Source: Thamnidium elegans
Lineage: Eukaryota > Mucoromycota > Mucoromycetes > Mucorales > Mucoraceae
DNA: 64,000 nucleotides
NCBI GenBank assembly: GCA_025201345.1
Contig: JAIXMG010000010.1
Location: 744,001-808,000, forward strand
Direction: 5' to 3'
A program made the translations under genes and the position numbers. Below the pieces are notes generated by a model. It searched no databases, was not told where the DNA came from, and saw nothing but the letters and a program-made list of their open reading frames with translations. Shown here piece after piece: positions 1 to 10,862 of the stretch; within the stretch, counting starts at the first letter, position 1, and each line of letters opens with the position of its first letter.

Positions 1-732
1 AAGAGTAAAAATTGTCCTCTGCAAAAAAAGATGTATTTGTAATATTTGAGTTGTTATGCTACGAATTGTTAAGCTTTAAAACATGTAGTTTATTTATAAA
101 AAACAATGATCGCTTTTTACTCAGATACTTTTAAAACACCTATTCGTTATTCTAACTTATTCGTTCCATGCATGAACGTGGATAAACGAGGCTGAAAAAA
201 CAGTATGCCATACTTTTTTTTTAATTGACCGTGAAAAATGACTGTGTTTATCCGCATAAAAAGGAGCTCGTAAGTAAAATGATTAACTAATGTACTTAAC
301 ATGTGCACTTCAACCCTCGTATTACTAAGTAAGAGAGCTTACCTAAGAGTCAAGTTAGCTTGTTTACCATTCAGCAAATGAATAGTCTACGTCAATCAAA
401 TGCGAAAAGGAATATATTACAAGAGAAAAGCAGAAAAAGAAACTGTTCTAAAGGTTTTTTTGTTTATTTTTTATCCCATACTAACATTGGAGCCATCTTC
501 ATGCTACTGTACGTCTTCATATACATCATTGCTTCCATCTATTGATGATACAATATCGGTCCTTCACAATTTACCATCATTATATAAATTTGGTCGTCGC
601 TCCACACTTATTTCCGAAAAAAAAAAAATGAATAAATCAGACGAACAAAGTCTTTTATGAGAATGATTATATATACAGCAACATGCATTTATTTATTATG
701 AACCGCTTTAAAAAGTATGAAATACAGTATAT
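1..732. other. Left-edge noncoding stretch
   Basis: No open frame here has codon structure, splice signals or recognisable protein similarity. The two frames near 360-660 are short, lysine/phenylalanine-rich and overlap each other. The right part is probably the 3' flank of the dioxygenase gene that ends at 733. Nothing else was recognised. Confidence 0.6.
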
Positions 733-2412
733 TTAGTCTGTTTCTTCAGGTAAATCATATTCAAAAGCAACATCCCAACGAGCACCAGGAGCTCTTGCAC
801 TAACATATTTAACAAAACGCATAACTCCTTCATCTTTTAATACAATCGATAGTTCATTTGCGCCTGCTGCCATTGTCAAAAGAGCACCATCGTCATCGAA
901 GGATCGATAAGTGGCGGGGTCATCATCACCTTCGTGGGCAGCCATATAACATTCGTAGCCACCATATTCACAAGATTCCCATTTCTCTGTATCCTTCTCG
1001 GTAGGTGTAGTGGCTAAACATAAAGTAACGTCTAAAATGGCTTGACCACGACTATTAGCAGTAGCTAGAGTAAAATCATGACCAGGTCTAAAGCGACGTG
1101 CTACACCTCTATGACCTGTAGGAAGTAACTGAGATACGACAGCTAACCAATGACGAAAAGCTTCACTTTCTAAATGTGCACGTAATTGAGCAAAGAGAAC
1201 GGATGTTTCTTCATCAGAGGTAGGCTTATCAGATAATTTAAGGAAACGTTGAGAGACCGGAGAGCCTTGAACAAACCAATCGCCACGAACACCCCTACCA
1301 TGAGGAGGCATAACAGCCTCAGTGAAATGGTCTTGTTTATCAGCCTTTAAAGTAGCCACTTTAATCTTATTATAAAGATCCTCTTTCAAGATTTGTTTTA
1401 ATTGAATAGCAGATTCATCCAGGAATTTTTCAGTTACTTTTGAAAGATATTCTGTATTAAAATACACTGGGTTCATCCAAGTAGAAAGAGAGGCTACATC
1501 CTGTTCTGATAACTTTTCAGTTGCTGATTCTTCTAATTCAGTTTGATAACGGTTATAATTTTCCTTGGTATCTAATTCAGCCTCAATTTGTTGCAGAGAA
1601 GAACGACTTTCACTCTTTTCAGCATCCTTTTTGTAACCAAGTTCACCTTCTTGAGGGAAATGGAACCATCCTTGGATGGAGAGACGAGGTTTACCTTCAA
1701 CAACTACTTCTTCAACGGAATGGAAAGAGTATCCAGGTAGTACAGTAAACATGGCAAACTGATTCCATTGAGGAGGAACAGTAACAGCAGGTTCATTAGC
1801 TGGAGTATCGCGTTCAACTACAGGATACAATTCAAGTGCTCCACCAAACTTGGGATCCCAATGTTCATCTGGATCTCCAGGCATATATAAGATAAAAGAA
1901 ACACGACGGGTGCCAATCACATCATCATGATTCAAGAGATGACAACCTTCTGTATAAGTATTCACGCTCATATCCATCTTGGAACCAGACAAAGGACCAC
2001 ACCCAGTAACTTCAGAAACAAACTCACGAAACTCTTTAGAGTAAATAGCGTTACGAAGTTCGAATAACGAAGAAAGTTTGTTACGTTCTTCATCGGTCAA
2101 TCCATCCATATTCGCAAGATCACCAGTTTGATTGACCTTGTAAATATCGGTTTCTTTACTTGTAAAACTAAGGTTGGCATAGACTTCCTTTTGAACACGT
2201 CTTAAAAGATCATCATTGACTAATTTGGAAATCCTACAGTGAGGATAAGGTTTTGAGACTTCAACTGTCTTTCGGATTGCTTCGCGTGATTCTTTTGTAA
2301 AGAGTCCAGGGCAGAATTTATCTTGTACTGATGAAGAACCTTCAAGTTTCATACGCTTGGCGATGATAGGTTCAGAAGAAGGTCTTTCTCGAGTAATAGT
2401 AGAAAGTGCCAT
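733..2412 (-). CDS. Prolyl hydroxylase of Ofd1/Tpa1/OGFOD1 type (2-oxoglutarate/Fe(II) dioxygenase)
   Basis: A single-exon gene of 559 aa. The family (S. cerevisiae Tpa1, S. pombe Ofd1, human OGFOD1) hydroxylates a proline of ribosomal protein uS12 and in S. pombe also governs SREBP turnover. Visible in the sequence: a 2OG-dioxygenase core with an HDD (HxD) iron motif in 'LLNHDDVIG', a distal His in 'GYSFHSVEE' and the 2OG-binding Arg in 'RLSIQGWFH', followed by a second, degenerate dioxygenase-like half ending in a Glu/Asp-rich tail, as in Tpa1. I chose the ATG at 2412 rather than 2502: the extra 30 residues upstream are Phe/Leu/Ser from homopolymer DNA, while 2412 opens a normal N-terminus with a basic 'AKRMK' patch. 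It is transcribed divergently from the REX1-B gene. Confidence 0.9.
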   Translation of the reverse strand: MALSTITRERPSSEPIIAKRMKLEGSSSVQDKFCPGLFTKESREAIRKTVEVSKPYPHCRISKLVNDDLLRRVQKEVYANLSFTSKETDIYKVNQTGDLANMDGLTDEERNKLSSLFELRNAIYSKEFREFVSEVTGCGPLSGSKMDMSVNTYTEGCHLLNHDDVIGTRRVSFILYMPGDPDEHWDPKFGGALELYPVVERDTPANEPAVTVPPQWNQFAMFTVLPGYSFHSVEEVVVEGKPRLSIQGWFHFPQEGELGYKKDAEKSESRSSLQQIEAELDTKENYNRYQTELEESATEKLSEQDVASLSTWMNPVYFNTEYLSKVTEKFLDESAIQLKQILKEDLYNKIKVATLKADKQDHFTEAVMPPHGRGVRGDWFVQGSPVSQRFLKLSDKPTSDEETSVLFAQLRAHLESEAFRHWLAVVSQLLPTGHRGVARRFRPGHDFTLATANSRGQAILDVTLCLATTPTEKDTEKWESCEYGGYECYMAAHEGDDDPATYRSFDDDGALLTMAAGANELSIVLKDEGVMRFVKYVSARAPGARWDVAFEYDLPEETD

Positions 2413-2974
2413 ACTTTGGTAAGAAAAATAAGCAGAAAAAAAAAAAGAGGAAAAGAGATACAGGAATAGAAAAAAAAAAATCAGGGAAACAAATAAATAC
2501 ATTTTAAATCATACGTTTTTTTTTATAGTTTTCTGACATCTGGAACAAAGCTTTTCGGTCTGTCAAAAGAGAAGAAAACTTTAGTTTTTCCCCGAAATAA
2601 GTAATGTTTTTTCTGTATCCTATTTTTCTTCCTTCTTGCTAGTATACACTGCTTATATACTGAAGTTATTATACTTTTTTCTTAAATTTTTACCATTTGC
2701 AAATCAATGCCAGTTACACGATTTTGGCTTTTTTCCTTTTTGCTTGCAGTTTAAAAAAGGTTAGATTGAAAGAGCGCTTCCGGTAAAGCATTTATTTGCT
2801 TTGTTTCTGATCGATTGGTCAGTTTGATCAAGATAGAAACAATTAAAACCAAAACTACTCTTTTTGATATACTAGATGTGTTTATCAGTATACCTTTTTT
2901 TCTGATTCTCCTAGAAAAAAAGTATTACAAGTCAAATTTTCAGATAAAAAAAAAGTGTGACTCGGGCGTACATC

Positions 2975-3006
<32 letters not shown>

Positions 3007-3025
3007 TTTTTTCTTCTATACAACA
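2413..3025. promoter_or_regulatory. Divergent intergenic region between dioxygenase and REX1-B genes
   Basis: About 0.6 kb between two divergently transcribed genes, so it should hold both promoters. It contains poly-A/T tracts, including about 25 A residues ending near 3000, just upstream of the REX1-B start codon. No specific factor site was recognised. The short frame at 2815-3063 reads into this tract and is not convincing. Confidence 0.5.
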
Positions 3026-3657
3026 ATGACAGAAACAAACAACCAAGAATTAACAAAGAATGAACTCTTATCAAAGCAACTTCAAAAGTTATTAAAAGCA
3101 CAAGGTACACGTATGGAATTATACACCGAGTTTGACATGTAAGTTACAATGAGAACAGAAGAAAAAAACGTATCTAAATTATAATAGAGCTTTTAAAGAT
3201 TACCTGAGTGGAAAGTGTCCTGCAGATCAATACCATTCTATCTGCAAGATTGTAACAGAAGGATTCCAAGATGTTTCTCAAGAGATTCAAACTATTGAAA
3301 AGGAAATATCAGATAGAGTGATTGCAGGTATTATTCGCGCTTTACAACAAGGAGAAAAAGAAAGATTAGAAAAGGTATAACACACACAAAAATAATAAAG
3401 TGGATGAAATTAATCACTGCGTTATATATGTAGACTGTCAAAATTCAAATTTTGACCATTCAAGCAAAGGAATCCGATAAAGATTTTGATGGTACTATTA
3501 AAGAACTTAAAGACAGGTAAAAAAAAAAAGATAATAATTAAAAAAAAAAAGACATACTAAAACATTACATAGTCTTCAAATTGTTAATGAAAAGAACCAA
3601 GATATTTGGGATGAACTTCGTGAAGAAATGCATGGTGTTGCTTCCCTTATTTGTTAA
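3026..3657 (+). CDS. REX1-B domain protein (DNA repair REX1-B family)
   Basis: Four exons: 3026-3138, 3188-3374, 3434-3516 and 3573-3657, giving 155 aa; all introns are GT-AG and the total is in frame. The protein is helical, with 'GTRMELYTEFD' near the N-terminus, then 'AFKDYLSG', 'GFQDVSQEIQ' and 'QQGEKERLEKTVKIQ', which match the conserved blocks of the REX1-B family (first defined by Chlamydomonas REX1, required for DNA excision repair; human REX1BD). The biochemical activity of the family is unknown, so a repair role is by family only. Ends just before a (TAA)n-like stretch; TIM8 converges from the right with a gap of only about 125 bp. Confidence 0.72.
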
Positions 3658-3781
3658 ATAATAATAATGATAATAATAATAATAACAATGATTTATTTTT
3701 ATTTTTATTCGGGAAGTATATCTATAATGTACATATCGTTTTTTTTATATCTTGCTGTGTCTTTTTTTTTTTTTTTTTTTT

Positions 3782-4174
3782 TTACATGCTGCTTGATCTC
3801 ATATCTTCCAAACGCTTAACGATGAATAAACTGGTATCTAAAAATCTATCAACACAATTGGCAAGACAAGCTTCTTCGGAACGATCCAACTTGTTGTTAA
3901 CCTTGGAAACACACTTATCCTATATTATATATAAAAATGTTTAACATTTGAACCAAAGTATGATATAAACTAAAACTTACCCAACAGGTATCGGTCAAGT
4001 TATGGACAACTTCTTGTACTCTAGCCTTGGCTTGTTCACCTTCGAGGAACTAACAGAAAGTAGGATTAGTTATACATATACATATATTAACTCCTACATG
4101 TATATATTTTTTTTTTTTTTTTTTACCTGAGCAAGTTCACGTTGATCGTTTTCACTGAATTGAGGTTGAGACAT
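3782..4174 (-). CDS. TIM8: Tim8, mitochondrial intermembrane-space small TIM chaperone
   Basis: Three exons on the minus strand: 4127-4174, 3981-4049 and 3782-3919; 84 aa, the usual size for small TIMs. The twin CX3C motif is present: 'DTCWDKC' and 'EACLANC', and the WDK between the first cysteines is typical of Tim8. Tim8 pairs with Tim13 to escort hydrophobic precursors such as Tim23 across the intermembrane space; its cysteines are oxidised by the Mia40/Erv1 relay. The first intron interrupts just after 'RELAQ' and the second lies between Trp and Asp of the first CX3C. Plus-strand frames across this locus are shadows. Confidence 0.93.
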
Positions 4175-4501
4175 TTTTTTTATTTTTGTTTCGTAGAAAG
4201 AAAAGAGAAGAAGTTTGTTAATGATGGACCCAAGTTTTTAAGAAAAGCCTAGTATTTTTTTTTTTGGACGCTTAAACTGTGACTGGTTTACGGATTTTTT
4301 ATTTATTTTTTCTTTTCGATTCTTTTTCTATGACAACAAAGTAAAAAAAAACTCCAAATTCCAAATGTCAACACTGTGTAACTCTTCTTAGTCATGGATT
4401 TTCACACTTTTTCGATTAAATGATTTTGTAATTTATTTCCCCACAGTTTTTTTTATTTTTTATTTTTCTTCTCTTTACTACTTTAAATAATAAAAAAAAA
4501 C
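4175..4501. promoter_or_regulatory. Divergent promoter region between TIM8 and thioesterase
   Basis: A 327 bp gap between divergent genes, dominated by T-rich tracts and one 'aaataataaaaaaaaac' leader directly before the thioesterase ATG. No distinct regulatory motif was recognised. Confidence 0.45.
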
Positions 4502-5023
4502 ATGAAGATTACTCAAGATATTAGCGAAAGATACCCTAAGTTATTAGAGACTGTAGACTACTATAATAGAACTTCTAGTCAAAGGCCTGTCTTTTGGGAG
4601 GATAATGTGGGAGGTTTAAGTATCGTTGAAGCCGTTCCAGACAAGCTAACTTGGGAATTTTTAGTGGAAGAGAATCATTGTAACCAGTAAAGTATATACA
4701 TATATGATAGAATGGTATTGATACTAATCATATATAGGTTGGGTAATATTCACGGTGGTTGCGTAGCAACATTGATTGATATCTGTAGTAGTTTCTCCAT
4801 TCTCGTAGGTTCAGGTAAACCATGGAACTTGATCGGCGTTTCCACAGATCTTTCTGTTGCTTATTTGCGTGGTATAGCCGAAGGTGAAACAATTCGTATC
4901 GTTTGTGAAGTTCAAAGAGTGGGTAAAGTTTTATCAAATATCTTTACTAGAATCTACGATAGTGAAGGGCGTTTAAGTTATTCTGGTTCTCATACCAAAT
5001 TTAACATTGATTCAAGACTTTAA
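4502..5023 (+). CDS. Hotdog-fold thioesterase (4HBT/PaaI, ACOT13-like)
   Basis: Two exons, 4502-4686 and 4738-5023, separated by a 51 nt GT-AG intron; 156 aa. The first half carries a leading helix and 'LTWEFLVEENHCNQLGNIHGGCVAT', the 'N-x-HGG' hotdog signature in which the loop and following helix hold the catalytic residues in ACOT13-like enzymes. The second half has 'GVSTDLSVAYLRG' and 'GEGETIRI'-like strands expected for the fold. It likely hydrolyses an acyl-CoA; substrate cannot be told from sequence. Full length for the family (about 140-160 aa). Confidence 0.85.
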
Positions 5024-5288
5024 ATAAATCCCTCAGTACAATTTTTTCATACATTAAACTCCTCCTTCTGAGAAAGGTAAAACGTAGTGCACCTATATAT
5101 CCATCTTGTGCAGTATAATTTGGAAAGCATTATGGAAGACACGTTTTGAAATGTCCAAGGTTCTTTACATAGAAAGTTACAAGAGGTTTTTTTTTATTTA
5201 TTTATAAACGTTACTTGTTTTTTTTTACTGCATTGAGTAATCTCGCCGTTGGCTTTGAGTTTATCAATTAAATTCTAATCTCGTAGCA

Positions 5289-5332
<44 letters not shown>

Positions 5333-5798
5333 GCAACATATTACCTTAGAACTTGACAGAGCCTTCATCACAAATATGCTCCTAAAACAACAATAAGTCG
5401 TTTTATCATCAAAACAAGCTTATAACGTTCTGTACTTGTCTTCTGCTGCTGTTTGGGATTTCGATACTGCTTAAAGGAATATACTTAACGCATGTCACCG
5501 ATAGACACATGATTATAAATAGGTCAGCTAGTGAGTATTATACCAGCTTGCAGGTTACAAAATGGCTATGGTCACCTGTGGAAGAATTTACCAAAGATCA
5601 AACCTCTCCGTACCAAGAACCGATCAAACCCTATTCTGAAAACTATTGCTTTATCGTTTCTCGTTGATGTCTTCAAATGAAGTAATTGGTCAAGTGTGAT
5701 TTTAGTGACTGGTTTATTTGTTTTCTATTTTATCCTTAAAGGGATGTCAAAAAAAAAATTGAGGGGAAAGGCTTTTTTTTTTTTTGCTCATTACTAAT
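5024..5798. other. Intergenic, with a 40-nt T tract and one small open frame
   Basis: Holds an uninterrupted run of about 40 T at 5291-5330. A 52-codon open frame with ATG at 5509 and stop at 5665-5667 has fairly protein-like composition (Trp, Pro, Tyr, Glu mixed), including 'KWLWSPVEEFTKDQ', but no family was recognised and no splice partner is obvious. The right end is the DPH3 promoter. Confidence 0.4.
5509..5667 (+). CDS. Possible 52-aa small protein, unrecognised
   Basis: An ATG-started frame of 52 codons with balanced amino-acid composition in an otherwise A/T-homopolymer region. It may be a real small protein, the last exon of a longer gene, a remnant, or chance. Preceded by 'ataaatag', which could be a splice acceptor just inside the frame. 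No known family. Confidence 0.2.
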   Translation: MIINRSASEYYTSLQVTKWLWSPVEEFTKDQTSPYQEPIKPYSENYCFIVSR

Positions 5799-6213
5799 AT
5801 GGCTTCTTTTTACGACGAAGTAAGCATACTTGAAATTATCATATGTCAATAGTAAAAAAAAAAAAAAAACTCAACTGTTTCTTTTTTCCTTTAAAAAATA
5901 AAACTTTAGGTTGAAATTGAGGACTTTGAGTTTGATGAGGATGAAGGTCGTTATACTTATCCTTGTCCATGTGGAGACAAATTCGAGATTTACTTGGTAA
6001 GCAATTTGGAGAAGGGGGGGTTTTTTTTATGTCTATACTTGAGAGTTTCATACTTAAAAAATCATACTGTAGGATGACTTGAGAGACGGAGACGATGTTG
6101 CTCGCTGTCCTTCATGCTCTTTGATTATTAGAGTTGTTTATGATCCTGATGACTTTGCTGATGAAGAAGACGAAGAAACAACGTTTGAAATCAATCAGGC
6201 TATATTGGTTTAA
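5799..6213 (+). CDS. DPH3: Diphthamide biosynthesis protein 3 (Dph3/Kti11)
   Basis: Three exons, 5799-5819, 5910-5996 and 6073-6213; 82 aa, the normal length. It is a CSL-type zinc/iron protein: '[11 protein letters not shown]' supplies the first cysteine pair and '[15 protein letters not shown]' the second. Dph3 donates electrons to the Dph1/Dph2 radical enzyme in diphthamide synthesis on eEF2 and also works with Elongator as Kti11. The acidic N-terminus '[10 protein letters not shown]' and acidic C-terminal stretch are typical. The first exon is only 21 nt (7 codons). Confidence 0.95.
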
Positions 6214-6346
6214 TTATAAATAATATCCCACTTGTAAATACACAATAGCATATCCCAATAACAATAATAATAAAAAGATCTCTCGGTTCTTTACGAAGCA
6301 AAAAAAAAAAAAAAAAAAAAATACAGAATATATTTATTTTATCATT

Positions 6347-7354
6347 TTATTTCTTTTCTGCAGGAAGCAAGTTTTGTTGAACAGCAAGCTTATGGTATTC
6401 TTCAGCTTCTTGCTCAGTCTTTTGCTTGAGAGCTTCAAACCCCTCAGTTTCACTACGCAATTGTTCTACTTCCTTATTAAGAGCTTCAATTTTAGTCTTA
6501 AAGTTGTTTTCCATTTCAACTAAACGTTCTTGATCTTTACTGGATGATTTATGTTCTTCCTTTGCATATTCTAACTCTTCATCACGCTTTAACATGGCAA
6601 TGATAATGGTACTAGTACGTTCAAGGATACTAGAGCCATATTATCAGTTATCCGCTCATTTAACTCACAAAAAAAAAAAAAAAAAAAAAACTTACAGTGA
6701 TAAGAAGAGAGTGAATCCACATAAATATAAATTTCTTTGAGCATAAAACTTGTTGGCCTTTTGGCTTTCTTCATAACCGAAATCACGGTGACCTTGCTCA
6801 TCGGGTTTTTCTTGGTCAAGACGTTGCAAACGGTTAACAGCATCTGTAGAATAATAGTACGATTAATTTTCACGAGCTTTTTTTTTTTTTTTCGGTTTCT
6901 TATTATATCACAATTACCGATAAATAATAAAAAGATGAAGCTAGAAAAAATAAACATGTTAATATTACTTTATGTGAAACATGGTATACAATAGTAATAC
7001 TTTACCCAAAAACAATCTTTAAAATGCTAATAGCTTGTAAAACCTATTCAATTTGTTTAGTGCAAAACAAAACAAAAAAAGTCTATTTATACTTACAAGA
7101 GGCGAACCAGAGACAAACTTGAATACTACTCTACGCCAACGCGTGGGGAGAGGTACCTTAAAAATAAAATAAATAAGGAACAAGATGAATATAAAATAAA
7201 TAAAAACTTACAACAAGGATGCCAAAGGCAACCATCTATTTAAAAAAAAAAAAAGAGTACAAATAAGTTTAGTGTTTTGCTATTGTTTGAGCTACTAAGA
7301 AAAACTTACCTCAATCATGAGAATAAAAAAGGTAGCTGTATAATAAATGGTCAT
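6347..7354 (-). CDS. BAP31/Yet family ER membrane protein
   Basis: Seven exons on the minus strand, roughly 7310-7354, 7212-7235, 7097-7156, 7005-7043, 6918-6940, 6696-6843 and 6347-6629, giving about 206 aa. The N-terminal half has three hydrophobic segments: 'TIYYTATFFILMIE', 'FGFIFLLFIDAVNRL' and 'NLYLCGFTLFLSLIL', with the family block 'ANKFYAQRNLYL' between the last two. The C-terminal half is a long charged coiled coil ending in 'AEKK', a KKxx-like ER-retrieval signal lacking the final two residues. BAP31/Yet proteins act in ER export and quality control. Odd feature: a 23-nt microexon at 6918-6940, needed to restore frame and the third-segment homology. The exact edge of exon 4 is uncertain by one base. 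Confidence 0.85.
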
Positions 7355-7535
7355 TTCGCTTTATATATACAAAAGAAAAAAGAAAAAGAGATGGATTAAA
7401 AAAAAGAAAATTTTATTTTATATTCTGTACAAGCTTCAAAAACGTCACAACAATTGAAATGTTGATACTACAACTAAACTACGTCTATTTTATTTATTCG
7501 CATACACTAATATCTTTTATCACTTTTTTTTTTAT

Positions 7536-7563
<28 letters not shown>

Positions 7564-7566
<3 letters not shown>

Positions 7567-8786
7567 CATATCGTCATCGGAAGCAGCGACAGCATCACCC
7601 TCATCTTCATCGCCACTGACAAGTTCGTTTTCCTTTTCAGCTTGAGCTAACAAAGCAGCGAAATCACGATCATCAGAGTCAGAAACCAACTTGGCTTCCT
7701 TCTCGACCTTGAATTTAGTCCAAGAAAACTTATCCAAAGTTGTCTTTATTGCCTCAATACTCTTTTCAATGACTTCAAAACCGAGCTTTTTATCCAAAGA
7801 ATCAACAGTAACAACATAGAAGGGAGCAGCCAAGTATGTAATCTTGATAGGAACTTCTTCAGAACCGACAGATTCACCAGCCTTTAAAGCACTCTTAATA
7901 GCATTAACACCATCAATACCAGTACATCTTAAATCGAGTTCTAAACACACATACACACACATTAGCCATATCTCTTTTATATACATATATTATTCACTTA
8001 CGAGCACGAATCTTGACAGGGTGAGGTGTCATTCTACGTCTAATAATAGATAATAATTCCTTGCGAACATCTTCAGAGAAAGTCATACCCTGGAAAACAG
8101 TATCGGCGTCACTATTTAATAATTATTATCATTAGTAAATAATAAAAAAAAAACTTCAACAAGTATATATATATATATATTTACACAATAGCCATTTTGA
8201 AAGCATCGTAAGCGTGACCAAACTTCTTGTATAATGGCCAACCAATGATTTCATACAACTCTTTAAGAGGCAAATCATTCTTTTCAGCAACATGACGTAA
8301 AATAGAATGAACAGCCTTTGACTTGTTGTATTTCTCTTCACACTTGATAATATCTTCAGGAGTAACACGACGCTTAGATAAATCAATATAACCTACACAT
8401 AAAATGAAATAAAAAAGTAAAGTAAGTATATATAACGCGCCCCGTGCCTTTTTTTTTTTACCCTTCTCTTCATCAACTCTGAGAACAACAACAACTTCAT
8501 CTCTGCCAACACGAATCAACTTTTGAACTGAACGAATACGTCTTCTGGATAATTCGGAAAGTAAGATCATACCCTCTCTATCTCCGTACTCAAGCTATAT
8601 ACAGGATATTAAAATTAGTAAACTCTTTCTTTACAAAAAAAAACTTTTTTTTTTTAAAAAAAGTAATCTTACAAGCTTAACATAAGCACCCATATCAGCA
8701 ATCTGACGAACGTTGACCATAACCACATCATCAACTTGTGGGAATTCTTGCTCGTACATTCTACATTGGAAACGGTCGTCGGCCAT
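7564..8786 (-). CDS. SUI2: Translation initiation factor eIF2 subunit alpha
   Basis: Five exons: 8673-8786, 8462-8594, 8185-8392, 8002-8111 and 7564-7940; 313 aa. The N-terminal S1-type OB fold contains '[19 protein letters not shown]' and the regulatory loop '[13 protein letters not shown]', in which Ser54 matches the Ser51 phosphorylated by Gcn2-type kinases. The helical and alpha/beta C-terminal domains follow ('[15 protein letters not shown]', '[11 protein letters not shown]'), ending in an acidic tail '[17 protein letters not shown]'. eIF2 delivers initiator Met-tRNA to the 40S subunit. Intron 3 uses a GT inside the Val codon before 'DADTVFQGM'. Gene length and domain order are normal. 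Confidence 0.96.
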
Positions 8787-10787
8787 TTTATCTAATTTTA
8801 ATCAAAAAAAAGTAAAAGATTACAAGAAAAAAAAAAAATACGTAGAAAATTTTTTGGTCATCTAAAATGGTGGCTGGACAAATAAGAATCAATATTAGCC
8901 TATCGTTGTACTGGCGGAAACCAATTTAAGCCAATCATGAATATAGCAAGTTGAGAAGGGAAAGCTTCTTAAAAGGTTACGTGGGGCTGTCATAATTTAC
9001 AAAAATTAAAAGTATAATATTCTTCACTAGGGAGAGAAAGTATAGCTTCTTTTTCTTTGAAAAAAAAAAAATTTAAATTAAAATTAAAATGTTTTGCGCT
9101 TTCACTAAAAGTTGTTCTCGTACATTTTCTTTAAACTGATATCCTTTAAACCCTTCGTGTGATTTGTATATAAGCTTATATTCTATTAACTTTTATGTTT
9201 TATGTAACTTGACAATACATTACGCAGGAAATCATTCTCACGCGCAGAAAAAATAAATAAAGAAGTACTTATATATCACGATATACAAGCAAAAAGGAAC
9301 TTCCTGTAAGAGTCAATATTTTGATGGGTGCATTTACTTTATTCGTTCTTATTGAACTATAAATATACACACAAAATCTATGAAATCAGAATTGACAACA
9401 TGTTATGTCAAAGGAACAAGGGTGACATGCACAACCCGTTTTTTTTTTAGTATCAATTAAAGTAACTAGTTTAAACCTAGAAAATCTATTTATTCACATG
9501 GCTTCATCACTTGCTTTAACGTCAATAGCTTCAGTCGAGAGAAGTCCCTTCTTTCTTATTTATTCCGTAATTGACTACAGATTCCCCCCCTTCAAAAAGG
9601 TATTTGTATCAGGAAATAGTACTTGCACCAAGTGATATAATAAAAAGTGCGTCTTTAAAAGACATTTATACAGCCATATACTACAATAGAGTCTAGCTAC
9701 TTCTAGAAAGTCGCGCAGTAAAAAGGTTTAATGCTCAGCCTTCGAGAAAGGCCCCTAAACGTGGGATCAAGAAGAAGAAAAAAAAAGGTATCCACGATTC
9801 GATACAGTACTACTGTAAAATAAGCTACCGTAATACGTTTTTCGTCAAAATATATATAAAAGTTTTTGAAGTTCAGTCAAGATTCCCTTAAATAGGCTTT
9901 GTTTACTGAAAAAGTCATTTCCTGCTGAAAGTTTAAATAATGTAGAGTGCCATTTTAATTTTATCTCACGTTTTTTTTTTTTTTAAAAAAAAAACTGCTA
10001 TTTGGGGGGGGGGGAATACTATGCCTCCAAAAGCAGAAAAGCATTATACAGTAAATATTTTTGGACAAATAGATACGCCCCCTTTTTTTTTCGATCTCTG
10101 AGTATACAATACAGTATTTACGCTATATATGCATATATGTATTCACCAATTGACCATGTTTGATTGAAAGTATTTTCTGTAAAAGAAGAGGGAAACTACT
10201 GCGATACTTGTACGAGAGCATTATTTTTATCGTTCCATACGCGTCACGGTATCCGACTTTTTATGAGTAAACCTGTTTTTTGCCCGTTTGCGATTAGTTT
10301 TGTAGGATTCTAGTATATATATAATGTAAACATAGCTTATTAAAGATAGATATGTAGGGTCGCACTATACAAGTGCAACAAAGTTGATTGCGCCATTGAT
10401 TGAAGGTAAAAAGGTATCAGTGGGGAAGGTATTATTTTTTTTTTTAGAAAAAAAAAAGCTAGTTTCTTGGTATGTTATAGCTTTTTAAGTAAAGAAAAAC
10501 AAAGCAAGTTCTTTTTAAAAGAAGAGTAGGATCAATATACAATGAACAAAATCATATGATTCAATTCTAATTGGCTTTCAAAAAAAAGTACTGTACTGTA
10601 TCATCTGATTAACCCCCCGGAGCGTACTTCATTCCGAGAGAAGGATCTACTATTGTGGTCACAGTGAGAGAAAAACGATTTAAAAAAAGATATTTTTTCC
10701 CTTCTTTTCTCTTTTTGTTCTTTTATTCTTCTGCACAAAAAAATAATAATTTATACGCATATTTAAGAAAAAGAAAAAAAAATACGA
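8787..10787. other. 2-kb gene-poor region upstream of the Gly/Tyr-rich gene
   Basis: No coding frame with splice support, no tRNA-like A/B boxes and no repeat family were recognised on either strand. It holds a run of nine G residues near 10005 and several short A/T runs. The left few hundred bases should be the eIF2-alpha promoter and the right few hundred the promoter and 5' leader of the Gly/Tyr-rich gene. The length is unusual for this compact window. Confidence 0.5.
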
Positions 10788-10839
10788 GTAAGTCTAAATA
10801 AAGTCATTATTATTTGTTATGTACTCATTAATAATACAG
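10788..10839 (+). other. Putative 5'-UTR intron of the Gly/Tyr-rich gene
   Basis: A 52-nt stretch starting GTAAGT and ending ATACAG, with 'ttaataat' as a possible branch region. It lies directly upstream of the coding frame, and no ATG in frame occurs before it, so if real it removes leader sequence rather than coding sequence. Confidence 0.5.
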
Positions 10840-10862
10840 TGTCATACCCATATTACCCATAC

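Noticed and set aside
3651..3944. Plus-strand frame over the TIM8 locus
   Set aside because: It is the antisense shadow of TIM8 exon 3 joined to T-rich intergenic DNA.
8787..10787. tRNA or other structured RNA gene in the 2-kb gap
   Set aside because: No A-box/B-box pair (such as GGTTCRAATCC) or obvious cloverleaf was seen by eye on either strand.
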